A DNA stretch of 64,000 nucleotides from Prevotellamassilia sp. (GCA_009775705.1 VSQE01000003.1:11755-75754); one strand, 5' to 3'. Counted from the stretch's first letter, positions 42,269 through 51,205 are shown. A program made the numbers and translations. The notes: a model not told the origin generated them from the letters alone.

Positions 42269-43099
42269 CTACAGCTTCGTCATGAAGTTTTTTTTTACCT
42301 CGCCGCCCATTGTGGAGAGGTACACCTCATGCCGCAGGGCAAGGTAGTTCAGGAAATCCGCTATCAGCAGGTTCTGAACTTTGCAGGCAAGCGGCATGGC
42401 TTTGCGCCCCAGTCCGAGGGGATTGGCTATGCTCGGCATCTGCTCGTAGAAATACTCTTTCATCGCTCCCATCGTGAAGATGTGGCGGAGCGACTGTTCC
42501 GTATGTGCGGGCACCGTGTACGCTCCCCGCTGCAAATCCTCCATGTAAAGCGGCAGAAAGCGGAGCATCAGCTCTTCTATTTCCCTTTGGTCCTTCTCGT
42601 AGTCGTTTTTTACTCCCGTTTCCGCATCGTAAAAACCTGCAGGGCCGTTGCCGTCGGTTTCCTGCAAAGCCTTGATGTTGCCGTACAACATGGTCAGGAA
42701 CTCTATCGGGTTCAGCTCCTCGCCCTTGAATTTGACTTCTATATGCAGCCGTTCACCGCTCAAAGCCACCGTTTGTCCGGCTTTCACCCGTTGTCCGAAT
42801 TGTGCGAACACATTCGACAGAAGACCGTATGTCACCTCGTACCCGCCGTAACGGACTGTCTGGCAAATGCCGTGTACCGGGTCGTTTCCCACGCCCGACA
42901 CGATGCCACTGGCCACAGCCGACAGTATGTAGTACCGCGCTTTGAAGTCTATCCCGTGATGAAAGAACTTTTCTCCCGTTGTCGGGTGTACCTGCTCGCC
43001 GTAACCGAGCGACAGTTCCACGTCTTTTCCCCGCGGCTCTTCGAACGGCATACAGTAACCGCTGTCCGAGTGCAGGATCATTTCTTCCGTATATTTCAT
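42269..43099 (-). CDS. M23-like peptidase domain protein, probably the N-terminal part of a longer protein
   Basis: A 276-residue protein without signal peptide. Residues 25-130 look like an M23 (LytM) fold: LGYGEQVHPTTGEKFFHHGIDF, with metal-binding H47 and D51, ... GYEVTYGLLSNVFAQFGQRVKAGQTVALSGERLHIEV with H119. In active M23 enzymes the last motif is H-L-H; here the first His is Arg (R117), so the general base is missing and activity is doubtful. The second half is helical (PAHTEQSLRHIFTMGAMKEYFYEQM). It ends with ...GGEVKKNFMTKL after a run of nine A, where the frame may have shifted relative to the downstream ORF. Confidence 0.75.
   Translation of the reverse strand: MKYTEEMILHSDSGYCMPFEEPRGKDVELSLGYGEQVHPTTGEKFFHHGIDFKARYYILSAVASGIVSGVGNDPVHGICQTVRYGGYEVTYGLLSNVFAQFGQRVKAGQTVALSGERLHIEVKFKGEELNPIEFLTMLYGNIKALQETDGNGPAGFYDAETGVKNDYEKDQREIEELMLRFLPLYMEDLQRGAYTVPAHTEQSLRHIFTMGAMKEYFYEQMPSIANPLGLGRKAMPLACKVQNLLIADFLNYLALRHEVYLSTMGGEVKKNFMTKL
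42288..42296 (-). other. homopolymer A9, slippery site
   Basis: Minus strand reads GGT AAA AAA AAA CTT on the -1 frame and GTA AAA AAA AAC TTC on the frame of the M23-like gene. The heptamer A AAA AAC is a classic -1 slippery sequence. The frame entered after slippage continues into the 91-residue ORF. Confidence 0.7.
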
Positions 43100-43124
43100 T
43101 GTGATATATATTTTTTATGTGTTC

Positions 43125-43790
43125 CTACCTTCTCATTCCTCCGCTTTGCGCTTGTTCCTCCGGAGAGAGTGTCGGCGTCTGTGTCCTCGATACCGTTTCC
43201 GAGGGAACCGTGCGGACAACGCCCGCATTGTTGCCGATAAGCATCATGCCCAGGAACAGACCGGCGATTTTACCCAGCCAGCCGGAACGTCCGAACACGA
43301 GGTACGCCGCCGCAATCAGTCCTGCAATGTTCAACCCCGACACATTGCCTCCTCCGAGGTTTCGCAAAAAGCCGCTGAGCATGTTGAACAACCCACCGCC
43401 GGAGGCTTCCCGCAGGAAGTTCGACACCCCGTTCAGTTTCGAGTCCGCGCCTCCCACAGCCTCGCCTATGGCAGAGACCGTCTCTCCGGCTTTGTCTTTC
43501 AGTTCCTTCATGTCTTCGGTCGTACCTGCAAGGGCATCCGTGGCGGATTTGCCGACTACGGCCTCACTGACGATCCGTGCGACACTTTTGTCGGTGGTCA
43601 GTTTTTCCCAGCCCACATAGCCGACGGCAGCTCCGGTAGTGGCCATTTTGACCGCCTGCCCGGCTCCCCGAAGGGTCTGCGAGGGATGCAGTACCGCATG
43701 ACCGGCACTTTTTCCCGTCGCATTGGCGGCCTTGCCCATGCCTTTCATGGCCTTTCCGCCGTATTTCAATATCGTATCCCAAGCTCCCAT
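43125..43790 (-). CDS. glycine/alanine-rich membrane protein of the transfer operon
   Basis: A 221-residue protein with a basic, Gly/Lys/Ala-rich N-terminus (MGAWDTILKYGGKAMKGMGKAANATGKSAGHAVLHP), a mid-region helix, and two hydrophobic helices near residues 160-190 (GLNIAGLIAAAYLVFG and WLGKIAGLFLGMMLIG). The C-terminal 35 residues are polar and end RSGGMRR-like. No family recognised. Its operon position between two other transfer genes suggests a membrane component. Confidence 0.6.
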   Translation of the reverse strand: MGAWDTILKYGGKAMKGMGKAANATGKSAGHAVLHPSQTLRGAGQAVKMATTGAAVGYVGWEKLTTDKSVARIVSEAVVGKSATDALAGTTEDMKELKDKAGETVSAIGEAVGGADSKLNGVSNFLREASGGGLFNMLSGFLRNLGGGNVSGLNIAGLIAAAYLVFGRSGWLGKIAGLFLGMMLIGNNAGVVRTVPSETVSRTQTPTLSPEEQAQSGGMRR

Positions 43791-43804
43791 ATTTTTATTC
43801 TTTT

Positions 43805-44488
43805 TTAGGGTCTAACATTTCTTCCATTTTGCCGCCATCGTCTTTGGGCGGCTTTCACGATGTCGTACTTGTCCGCAACAGGGCGTGCACCCTCGTCGAT
43901 TTCCCGCCAGATGTCGCCCATCGTGGTATATTTCACGGCTTTAGTCAGCCGTTGCAGCGTCCGGTTCATCGACCGGAGTTTCGGACGTATGCCGAACACG
44001 ATCTCCATACGTTCCCTTTCCGTCATCTTGTTGTCCGACAGGCAGGCCGTGCGGATGTCGTTCACAATCTCCACGCTGTTCAATATCATCTCCCGGTAAA
44101 TCTGGTTGCGCCGCGTGGAGAGGGCGACAGCCAATGCACCCGTCGAATGTCTGCTCAATTGTTTGGTGAAGTCGCCCATGTTGTCCGTAAGCTGCGATAT
44201 TTCATGGTAGAAACCGTAAATCTGCGCCGCATAGCAGACAATCGAACGGAACGAGTTCAGGTAATTGTTGAACTCCCGTTGCAAGTCCGTCGTACCTTCC
44301 ACTTCTTCTTTTGTCCACACATGCCCTGTGGTTTGCATCAGCATGACCTTCTCTTGGTTTTTCAGTTCCTTCTCGGCCTTGTTGGTATAAACCAGAATCA
44401 TTCCCGCAAGGGTCGCATCGTTCTGCGCCTGTACCTTCGAGATACCGGCGCACAGCAACAGAATCCATATCGAGATTATCCGCTTCAT
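43805..44488 (-). CDS. exported helical protein, possibly VirB5/TrbJ-like
   Basis: A 227-residue protein with a signal peptide (ISIWILLLCAGISKVQAQ) and an otherwise helical, charged body ending in a basic tail (RRWRQNGRNVRP). It resembles the neighbouring 44516 product in layout: signal, long helices, then a short segment (YTTMGDIWREIDEG / YTLNDVWNNITAG) and basic end. The layout is like that of VirB5/TrbJ-type proteins of type IV secretion, but similarity is only general. Two adjacent paralogues point to a structural role. Confidence 0.6.
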   Translation of the reverse strand: MKRIISIWILLLCAGISKVQAQNDATLAGMILVYTNKAEKELKNQEKVMLMQTTGHVWTKEEVEGTTDLQREFNNYLNSFRSIVCYAAQIYGFYHEISQLTDNMGDFTKQLSRHSTGALAVALSTRRNQIYREMILNSVEIVNDIRTACLSDNKMTERERMEIVFGIRPKLRSMNRTLQRLTKAVKYTTMGDIWREIDEGARPVADKYDIVKAAQRRWRQNGRNVRP

Positions 44489-44515
44489 CGTTCTTCGTTT
44501 TTTATTGTCCTTTTT

Positions 44516-45211
44516 TCAACGGGCGGTGGCTGCCGCCCTGCGCCAGCGGGACATGGCCAGACGGGCCACTTCGCCGTTGCTGCGGTCTATCATACCCGCC
44601 GTTATGTTGTTCCACACGTCGTTCAGGGTATAATAGCGCAGGCTCAAATAGAGCAGATGCAGTTTCCGGCTGAATGCCGCGAGCTGGTCGTTCAAAGCCC
44701 ACAGGGTTTTGCTCCGTTCCGCCCCCGTGAGCATGTTTTCCGTGCCGCCTTTGGCCACGGCATCGTTCAGCAGCGTGAACACGGAGACCAGTTCCGTCGC
44801 TGTCTCGATATAGAGGTTGTTCATGTTCATGCTGGCGACGATACCCTGCGGGTTGTTCCGTATCGCTTTGCCCAATTTTTCCAGTGTGAGGAAAATCCGT
44901 ACACCGTCATTATAGAGGTGCGTGCAGGCTTTCAGCGACGAGGCATAGCCGCTCGCCGTCTTGAGGTAGCTGTTGTACTGTTTCTCCCACTCGTGTATGC
45001 GATTGAACTCTGCTGCGATACTGTTTTGCATCAAGGCGGTCTGCGTCTGTCCTTTGATTTGTTTGTCTATCTGGCCGTTAATCAATTCATTGCCCTCGGC
45101 CAACGCCGCCCATTCCAGCGGGTTTGAGGCGGCAATCTGCGCCTTGGCCAGTTGCGGAAGCAGACCGGCAAGTATCAAGACCGCCCATATACTAATGATT
45201 CGTAATCTCAT
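44516..45211 (-). CDS. exported helical protein, paralogue of 43805
   Basis: A 231-residue protein starting MRLRIISIWAVLILAGLLPQLAKAQ (signal peptide; internal ATG at 45211 preferred over 45250). Long helices follow, with a conserved-looking YNSYLKTASGYASSLKACTHLYN and a terminal basic tail (SRWRRAAATAR). The signal peptide, the YYTLNDVWNNITAGMIDRSNGEVA motif and the tail mirror the next gene, so the two are a tandem duplication. It overlaps the upstream PH-domain gene by 20 nt. Confidence 0.6.
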   Translation of the reverse strand: MRLRIISIWAVLILAGLLPQLAKAQIAASNPLEWAALAEGNELINGQIDKQIKGQTQTALMQNSIAAEFNRIHEWEKQYNSYLKTASGYASSLKACTHLYNDGVRIFLTLEKLGKAIRNNPQGIVASMNMNNLYIETATELVSVFTLLNDAVAKGGTENMLTGAERSKTLWALNDQLAAFSRKLHLLYLSLRYYTLNDVWNNITAGMIDRSNGEVARLAMSRWRRAAATAR

Positions 45212-45689
45212 AGATTCCCTTTTTTCGTTTATTGATTTCCACACGTTCACGGATAATCGCCACGATGTCGTTTCCGCATCGGACGCCGATAAGGTCGAGC
45301 CTTGGCGTGTTCCGGTCCATCGAGAGAATGCGAACCGTCTTTAACCCGCAAATCTGTTGCAGGAGGCTCTGGTGTTCTTGAAAGTCCACGATACGGTACA
45401 GTTCCATGTAGTCCACCCTGCGTATGAAAATGCCGTGTTCGCTGACAAGCTGTTCTTCGCCGACCCTGTAACGTATCCGACGCAGGTAGATGAAGCGATA
45501 CAGCAACACGAGGAGCAGAAATAAGGAAACGATTCTCGCCATACTGCTCAACGGCAGACCTTCCATGCCGCCGTACACCAGCCCCGCCATGCACACGAAC
45601 ATCAGCGGCAGTTCGTCGATGACGAATTGCCCGGTATGCGGCCGCAGAAGGATATTCCGCTCGTCTTGTATGGAATGCTGCATAGTCAT
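45192..45689 (-). CDS. PH-domain (YdbS-like) membrane protein
   Basis: A 165-residue protein with two membrane helices in the first half (LMFVCMAGLVYGGMEGL, MARIVSLFLLLVLLYRFIYL) followed by a bacterial PH domain of the DUF304/YdbS type (RYRVGEEQLVSEHGIFIRRVDYMELYRIVDFQEHQSLLQQICGLKTVRI). Such small proteins are common in transfer operons and are thought to help place machinery in the membrane. It overlaps both neighbours by a few nt. Confidence 0.7.
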   Translation of the reverse strand: MTMQHSIQDERNILLRPHTGQFVIDELPLMFVCMAGLVYGGMEGLPLSSMARIVSLFLLLVLLYRFIYLRRIRYRVGEEQLVSEHGIFIRRVDYMELYRIVDFQEHQSLLQQICGLKTVRILSMDRNTPRLDLIGVRCGNDIVAIIRERVEINKRKKGIYEITNH

Positions 45690-47074
45690 CGGCGAAAATG
45701 TGTTTGTCGTTCTTGTTCAGGTTCTTCCTCTCTGACCGACTCTTCACGGACCGATTCTTGCTGTTGCTCTGCCAGCAATTGTTCATTCCAGCCTGTATAG
45801 CGACAGTCCGGCATTTCACGGGAAATGGCGACATCATGCTCCTTGTCGATACCGAGAAAATCCTGTAATTTCTCACGGAACTCACGGTAACACTTCCTCA
45901 TGGTATCTATTTGGTCCTGCACATCTTCCGGGGCACACAACCTGCTCGAACTCATTGATATGGCTTCTTCCCGTTCGGCATCGAATCGTATGCAGCTCTC
46001 TTGCAAGCCGCCTTTGGGCAACAGATAAAATTCTCCTTCGTCCAGATCATTGCCGTCCGGTATGGAATCGAGATATGGTTTCCGCTCCGGTGTCTCCTCG
46101 ATGGTGGAGCGTATCGTGCGGCAGATTTCCTTTTGCAGGGTTTGGGCAAACTTCCACCCCTCCCGACCGGTGTCGAAACAGATATGCTGCCGGGCCGGGA
46201 TCGTAAGCTCAAGCACGCCTCGCATCTGTTTCTCGGTAGGTTCGCCGCCCGTTGAGACGAAGACCGCCTTTCGTAGCTCTTGGTTTTTCGCCTGATGAAG
46301 CTGGTAGTAGGCCATTGCCTCGCTGGCACTCTCGAACCAGTAGATATGCTTGGCTTCCGAAAGAGCTGTCCGGGCAGGACTGGCAATCCATACACCTTCC
46401 CCCGAATGGTTGCCCTCGGTCATGTCGTCGTAGCTGGAGTTACCGTCCGTGTAGGCGTGTCCTCGCTTCTCGAATCCTACGATCTTATCCGCATCTTCGG
46501 GTAACGTCATCGGAAAGGCGAGGCAAGTGCGCCTCTGACCGTCCTCGCTGTGTCGGGTCGCCAGACAGAAGTCCCGGTGAAAGGTTTGCTGCGTACAGAG
46601 GTCGATACCCCTTTTCTCGAAATAGGGTGCAAACTTCTCCTGCGTACCCCTGTCCTGCGGATCGAACTTCTGAATGTTGTAGTCCGCAATGTCGAACGGT
46701 CGGGTGTCCCGCTGGGGTTGTCCTGTGCGGGTTTCCTGTTCGGGAATAGGGTAATGCAGAAGGCGGTAGCATACGAGTTCCACCAGCCGATCCGGATTTA
46801 TGCCCTCATGGTATTCTGCAAAAAGATGCGGGTGTTCCTTGATGAACGAAACGACGTTGTATTCCTTCTGCCGGGGTGGCTGGCAACAGCACTTCCCATG
46901 CTGTGTGATGACGAACTTGTCGCCCCGGATACGCTTTCCCTCACTGTCCGTGCGGATAAACGAAGAGAGACGCAAACCGAAGCGTCGGTTCTGGCGATAA
47001 CCGGCATCGAGCAGTACATCCCGGATGTCGAGCCTTTGCAAAAAATCGTCATGTGTCAGTTCTTTGTCATTCAT
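45686..47074 (-). CDS. Toprim primase-like protein, degenerate paralogue
   Basis: A 462-residue protein paralogous to the upstream gene (shared LTxDDFLQRLxIxDVLxDAGYxxNRR, RGDKFxxTQxGKCC, FDIAxYxxxKFxPQDR, FESAxxAMAYYQL). The ATG at 47074 aligns with the start of the upstream paralogue, so it is preferred to 47119. The N-terminal region resembles a primase-type N-terminal domain, the middle a Toprim fold. The Toprim acidic pair is altered: DGDRAG of the paralogue is DTGREG here, so the second metal-binding Asp is lost and catalysis is unlikely. It may now bind DNA or the paralogue. It overlaps the PH-domain gene by 4 nt. Confidence 0.7.
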   Translation of the reverse strand: MNDKELTHDDFLQRLDIRDVLLDAGYRQNRRFGLRLSSFIRTDSEGKRIRGDKFVITQHGKCCCQPPRQKEYNVVSFIKEHPHLFAEYHEGINPDRLVELVCYRLLHYPIPEQETRTGQPQRDTRPFDIADYNIQKFDPQDRGTQEKFAPYFEKRGIDLCTQQTFHRDFCLATRHSEDGQRRTCLAFPMTLPEDADKIVGFEKRGHAYTDGNSSYDDMTEGNHSGEGVWIASPARTALSEAKHIYWFESASEAMAYYQLHQAKNQELRKAVFVSTGGEPTEKQMRGVLELTIPARQHICFDTGREGWKFAQTLQKEICRTIRSTIEETPERKPYLDSIPDGNDLDEGEFYLLPKGGLQESCIRFDAEREEAISMSSSRLCAPEDVQDQIDTMRKCYREFREKLQDFLGIDKEHDVAISREMPDCRYTGWNEQLLAEQQQESVREESVREEEPEQERQTHFRR

Positions 47075-47115
47075 TGTCTTCTCTTTTGTTGTTTCATGTG
47101 GGGTGTGCCGCATTG

Positions 47116-48564
47116 TCATCGGTGGAAACGTGCTTGCCGTTCCTGTTCGGGTTCTTCTCTTCTGGCCGGCTCTTCGTGAACTGATTCTTGCAGCTTGGCT
47201 TTTGCCAAGAGCTGTTCGTTCCAGTCCTTATAGCCTTTGTCAGCGGGCTCGTACACGATAAGGTCGGTGCTGTCCTCGCCGGGAGCGGGAAGATTACGGA
47301 TCGCATCCTCTATGGCCATGATATTTTGTCTCATGCCCTCCAGCGTTTCCTCACTGGCCGAACCCTCGGCAAGAGCCATCTCGTACTCATCTTGGCACAC
47401 CATGCTCATCTCCTGCAAATATCCGTCGCCGATTGTCCGATAGTCAAGCGTACCATCTTCCCGATAGATTTCTTTGGGACGTAAAAGCGTGCCGACTATC
47501 CTGTGAAAGTCGAAGGGTTCGAGTTTTACTTCGTAGTTTTGGTTCTCCTCGCCACTGATACGGACCAGCAGTTTGTCGTCTTTCGTCACGTTACTGGTGA
47601 ATGTCTTGCCCGCATGGGTGAGCGCGAAGTTGATGGCGAAGATCTGCCCGGCACGGTCCCCGTCGAAGCAGAGATGGTGGTAAGCGTGTGGAGTGGCCTC
47701 TATCATGGCTTTGAACTGTTGCTGGCTCGGTGCTCCGCCAGTAGAGACGAACACTCCCTTTCTAAGTTCCTTGTCCCATTTCTGGTTAAGCTGGTAATAA
47801 GCCATTGCGTCGTAGGCACTCTCGAACCAATAGATACGCTTGGCTTCCGCAAGTGGGGTCTTGGCAGGGCTGGCAATCCACAGCCCCTCGCTCGAATTGC
47901 TGCCCTCGGCCTTGCCTTTGTAGCTGCCGCTTCCGTCCATTCTTGCACGTCCCCGTTCTTCGAAGCCCACGACCGTACCGTCGCCTTTGGGCAAGGTCAG
48001 CGGAAAAGCGAGATTGGTGTATGCCGCACCGTCCTCACGATGTTTCGTCGCCAGACAGAAGTGGCGGTGGAAGGCATATTGCGTGTAGAGGTCGATACCC
48101 CGGCTCTTGAAATAAGGATAGAACTTCTTCTGTGTCTCCCGGTCCTGCGGGTTGAACTTGTGCAGGTCGTAGTTTGCGATGTCGAACGGGCGGATGTCCC
48201 GCTTGGGCTGTATAATCCGCGTTGTCCGGTCCTCGATAGGATGGTTCAGCAGCCGGTTGCACACGAGGTTCACCAGTCGGTCGGGGGACATGCCCACACG
48301 GTATTCCGTGAAGAACTGCGGGTGCTCCTTGATGAACGAGATGATGTTATAGACTTTCTGCTGCTGGGCTTGGAAGCAGCATTTTCCCTGTTGCGTCACG
48401 ATGAACTTGTCGCCGCGGATACGCCGTCCCTCGCTGTCTATACGAACATACGAGGGATAGCGCAGGCCGTCGCGCCGGTTCAGGTGGTAGCCCGCGTCAA
48501 TCAGCACGTCCTGAATGTTCAGCCTTTGCAGGAAGTCGTCGTAGGTAAGGTCTCCTTCTCTCAT
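47116..48564 (-). CDS. Toprim primase-like protein
   Basis: A 482-residue protein of a primase-like group found on Bacteroidales conjugative elements (DUF3991/Toprim arrangement). It starts MREGDLTYDDFLQRLNIQDVLIDAGYHL, has RGDKFIVTQQGKCCF in the N-terminal domain, and a Toprim core with FESAYDAMAY (acidic Glu), STGG, and CFDGDRAG (the DxD pair). It probably makes or primes a strand during establishment. The C-terminal 80 residues are polar, ending HFHR-like. It ends by overlapping the downstream copy's first possible start, and follows the 524-residue gene by 8 nt. Confidence 0.75.
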   Translation of the reverse strand: MREGDLTYDDFLQRLNIQDVLIDAGYHLNRRDGLRYPSYVRIDSEGRRIRGDKFIVTQQGKCCFQAQQQKVYNIISFIKEHPQFFTEYRVGMSPDRLVNLVCNRLLNHPIEDRTTRIIQPKRDIRPFDIANYDLHKFNPQDRETQKKFYPYFKSRGIDLYTQYAFHRHFCLATKHREDGAAYTNLAFPLTLPKGDGTVVGFEERGRARMDGSGSYKGKAEGSNSSEGLWIASPAKTPLAEAKRIYWFESAYDAMAYYQLNQKWDKELRKGVFVSTGGAPSQQQFKAMIEATPHAYHHLCFDGDRAGQIFAINFALTHAGKTFTSNVTKDDKLLVRISGEENQNYEVKLEPFDFHRIVGTLLRPKEIYREDGTLDYRTIGDGYLQEMSMVCQDEYEMALAEGSASEETLEGMRQNIMAIEDAIRNLPAPGEDSTDLIVYEPADKGYKDWNEQLLAKAKLQESVHEEPARREEPEQERQARFHR

Positions 48565-48572
48565 AGTTGTCT

Positions 48573-50147
48573 TTATCTCCCTCTTCTCATATCGTTAATA
48601 TCCTGATTCATCTGTGCCTCGAAATTGCGTATGGCCACGTCTCTCGGCGTATCGACACCGGGTTTGAAATACGGGTGTGGCGGGCCACCGAAACGCTCGC
48701 CGTAGAACTCCGGACCGTGATGATGATGCCGCAAGCCGTGGACGACGCCCGCCGTGATGACCGTTCCCGCTGTGAGGGCGGCGAAAATTTTCACGCCGAG
48801 ACTGCGCTGCGCTTCCGGCCGCATCTTCATGTCCACCTCGCTGAATATCTTCGAAAAGATTTTCATGCGATGGTAGTCATCGACCGCAAGGAATTTATCG
48901 TAATCCTTCTGGCTGATCTCGTGAGTGATGACTTGCCCGTCGATGACGGCCGTCATCTTGTACTTGCCCTCTATGGGGGATGGATGTACGGCTATTTCGC
49001 CGACCTCGACCTCCCTGCCGTGCCGTTCTTCCCGATACCAGCCCTTGCGCTCGTCGAGCACGGAAATATCCCGTCCATCGACGGAAGCGGTTGCGCCATA
49101 CGGCATCTCCTGCCGGAGCTGGTTTTCCAGAGGGGAGAGGATTTCCTGCTCCTGTTGCTGGCGTTGCGTCAGTTCCTCCTGCACTTCGGGGTGCAAGCCG
49201 AGGGCGATACGCCGCTCGCTGTCGAGATCCGCCATTGTTACCTTGTCGGCGAAATCCGCCCTGATTACCCCGTTCAGGACTTCCAGTCGTTTCTCGACAG
49301 GTTGTTCCTCGATGGAGTTGGAGGTCAGGACGGCCGTTTCTTCTTTCGTCAGGTCATAGACCATATCGGCGGCCACCTTTTCGGACTGTACGGTCAGGGT
49401 CCGTGCCTCCTTATCGACGATAAGACCGTGGGAGGCAAGACACTCCTGCCATTTCTCGTTGGAAAAATAGACCGGAGAAGCAATCAACTCCTTGTAGGTA
49501 CGGGCCGGTTCTGTACTGCGCGGACGGCTGACTATCGGCGTGATGACCGTTTGCAAGTCCTGCAGGACATCGGTCTGTCGTGCGGACTGTATAGGCTGCC
49601 CGTCCTTGTACTTGTAATAAAATCCGTAGCCGCCCGATTGCAATTCGCCCGGCTTCATGCGCCCGTCCCACCGTTCAGGGACAATGGGTGGTCCCGGATA
49701 GAACAGCTGTCCGCCGACCCGCCGCAGATGGAAACCCCACTGGTGGCGTGGCGTCCAACCGAGGAACGGAGGCGGCATACCCAGCCGTCCCACACGTCCG
49801 TATTCGCCCATACCGATACGGTAGCCGTGCAATCCCATAGCGACACGGCCGTTGGCGTTACGGGTATGGACGAAGTTCTTGGGCATATAAAAGTCTTTCC
49901 CTACAATGCTCGTGAACACGTTGTAGGCTTTCTTGTTGGCCGAGTTTGTCCCCCAGTCCGTCAGGGCCAACATCTGACGCTCGGTAAGGTCGTAGGTCAG
50001 CAGCGGCGAGTCGTGGCCCTGTACCACGAGCCGGTAGCCCGTGCCGTCACTGACCACGTGGGCCTGCATACCGTTACGCCTCAATATGTCCTGCATTTCG
50101 GGTTGCAGGTCCATCATTCGGGGGTTGGTATTCTTTCGTATCGCCAT
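48573..50147 (-). CDS. hypothetical protein of the transfer operon (524 aa)
   Basis: A large soluble protein. N-terminal segment (MDLQPEMQDILRRNGMQAHVVSDGTGYRLVVQGHDSPLLTYDLT) resembles DUF4099/DUF3945-type units seen in neighbouring element proteins. The sequence NAN..GLHGYRIGMGEYGR and the Gly/His-rich tail near residues 460-485 (HHHHGPEFYGERFGGPPHP) are distinctive. Near the C-terminus a hydrophobic segment (IFAALTAGTVITAGVVHGL) may be membrane-associated. No catalytic motif. Function unknown. Confidence 0.6.
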   Translation of the reverse strand: MAIRKNTNPRMMDLQPEMQDILRRNGMQAHVVSDGTGYRLVVQGHDSPLLTYDLTERQMLALTDWGTNSANKKAYNVFTSIVGKDFYMPKNFVHTRNANGRVAMGLHGYRIGMGEYGRVGRLGMPPPFLGWTPRHQWGFHLRRVGGQLFYPGPPIVPERWDGRMKPGELQSGGYGFYYKYKDGQPIQSARQTDVLQDLQTVITPIVSRPRSTEPARTYKELIASPVYFSNEKWQECLASHGLIVDKEARTLTVQSEKVAADMVYDLTKEETAVLTSNSIEEQPVEKRLEVLNGVIRADFADKVTMADLDSERRIALGLHPEVQEELTQRQQQEQEILSPLENQLRQEMPYGATASVDGRDISVLDERKGWYREERHGREVEVGEIAVHPSPIEGKYKMTAVIDGQVITHEISQKDYDKFLAVDDYHRMKIFSKIFSEVDMKMRPEAQRSLGVKIFAALTAGTVITAGVVHGLRHHHHGPEFYGERFGGPPHPYFKPGVDTPRDVAIRNFEAQMNQDINDMRRGR

Positions 50148-50171
50148 AATCCGTTGTTAAAAAGGTTTCCG

Positions 50172-50396
50172 TTATGCGTCTCCGCTCTCCATCGCCGCTT
50201 CCAGTTGTTCGTCCTTGTAGTGGACGAACTCGGCGGCCGATTCATTGCCCACCATGAGACCGTGCTCCTTGCAATAGCGGGTATATTCCTCCTGCCATTC
50301 GGGTGAGAAATGATTCACATAGTCAAGCCAGCCGTACTGGCCGCGCTCCATCTTCTCGATAAGTACCTCTTCGGGATAATATTGGTGTTCTGCCAT
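50172..50396 (-). CDS. small hypothetical protein (74 aa)
   Basis: A 74-residue acidic protein (MAEHQYYPEEVLIEKMERGQYGWLDYVNHFSPEWQEEYTRYC...), aromatic-rich, second in the operon. It is 20 nt after the DUF4099/DUF3945-type gene and 24 nt before the next. I recall similar small proteins following such genes in Bacteroidales elements. Confidence 0.7.
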   Translation of the reverse strand: MAEHQYYPEEVLIEKMERGQYGWLDYVNHFSPEWQEEYTRYCKEHGLMVGNESAAEFVHYKDEQLEAAMESGDA

Positions 50397-50416
50397 ATTT
50401 GATGAATGTTAAGATG

Positions 50417-51175
50417 TTATTTGTGAAGTCCCGCCGCACGGTTACGCTCGGCGCTTTTCTTCTGTTCGTTCCACAGTTCCTCGGTATATTCCTCTTCGGG
50501 AACGTAGTCGAGATTGCCGTCGTCGTCCATCACCCAGCAGCCGTACACGCCGAAAGTGTATTTGTCCCACTCGCGTTTGGGTTGTTCTTTCCATTTTTGG
50601 CTGTCGCCCGAACAGAAGCGGATGCCGGTCTTGTCGTGCAGGTCGATACCCACTGTGACGGGTTCGTCGTCTACGACCAGCGTCAGCGGTTCGCCGTTCT
50701 GCATTCCGTTTACCTCTACCGGACCGAGATGCATTATTTCGGCCAGCACTTGCAGGTTGCGCCCGATAATCGGCGTGGGAACATACATCACTTGCTTCGT
50801 TCCCTCGTCTATCTGCACGAATGCCTTGCTGTGCCGCCCGTCCGCCGTCTCCACGTCCGCAATGATGGCTTTGCCGTCAAGAAGCTGTTTCTGTTGCGCC
50901 TCGTCATAGCGTTCCAGCGGCGAGGATTCCAGAACGGGATAGAACACCACGTCCGGTCGGCCGTCGTCCCTGCGGACAAGGGCGAAGCGGCTGCGGCTCT
51001 CTATCAGTTCTCCTTTCTCGTCACGGACACGCACCGGAAGCACGGGAGAGTGTCGACCGTCGCAAATCTCATCAAGGACACGCATCGGCAAGTCCTCGAT
51101 CATCTCCTGTGTAAGCCCGAATCGGGCCAGTGTCGGATAGGGCAATTCAATTAGTTCAAATCGTACTGTATTCAT
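50417..51175 (-). CDS. DUF4099/DUF3945-type protein, first gene of the transfer operon
   Basis: A 252-residue soluble protein starting MNTVRFELIELPYPTLARFGLT (ATG 51175; the longer frame to 51283 adds a non-conserved tail crossing the promoter). The first half matches DUF4099 (MIEDLPMRVLDEICDGRHSPVLPVRV, RFALVRRDDGRPDVVFYPVLE) and the second DUF3945-like (GKAIIADVETADGRHSKAFVQIDEGTKQVMYVPTPIIGRNLQVLA). These modules are typical of polyvalent proteins on Bacteroidales conjugative elements; function unproven. It heads the 17-kb leftward operon. Confidence 0.8.
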   Translation of the reverse strand: MNTVRFELIELPYPTLARFGLTQEMIEDLPMRVLDEICDGRHSPVLPVRVRDEKGELIESRSRFALVRRDDGRPDVVFYPVLESSPLERYDEAQQKQLLDGKAIIADVETADGRHSKAFVQIDEGTKQVMYVPTPIIGRNLQVLAEIMHLGPVEVNGMQNGEPLTLVVDDEPVTVGIDLHDKTGIRFCSGDSQKWKEQPKREWDKYTFGVYGCWVMDDDGNLDYVPEEEYTEELWNEQKKSAERNRAAGLHK

Positions 51176-51205
51176 AATTGATTCTGTATTTTGAATTATA
51201 CTTTG

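Noticed and set aside
43829..45127. 432-residue plus-strand frame
   Set aside because: Antisense to two exported transfer proteins with signal peptides; no start signals of its own.
48567..50306. 579-residue plus-strand frame across the 524-residue gene
   Set aside because: Antisense shadow of the compact leftward operon; low-complexity composition, no signals.
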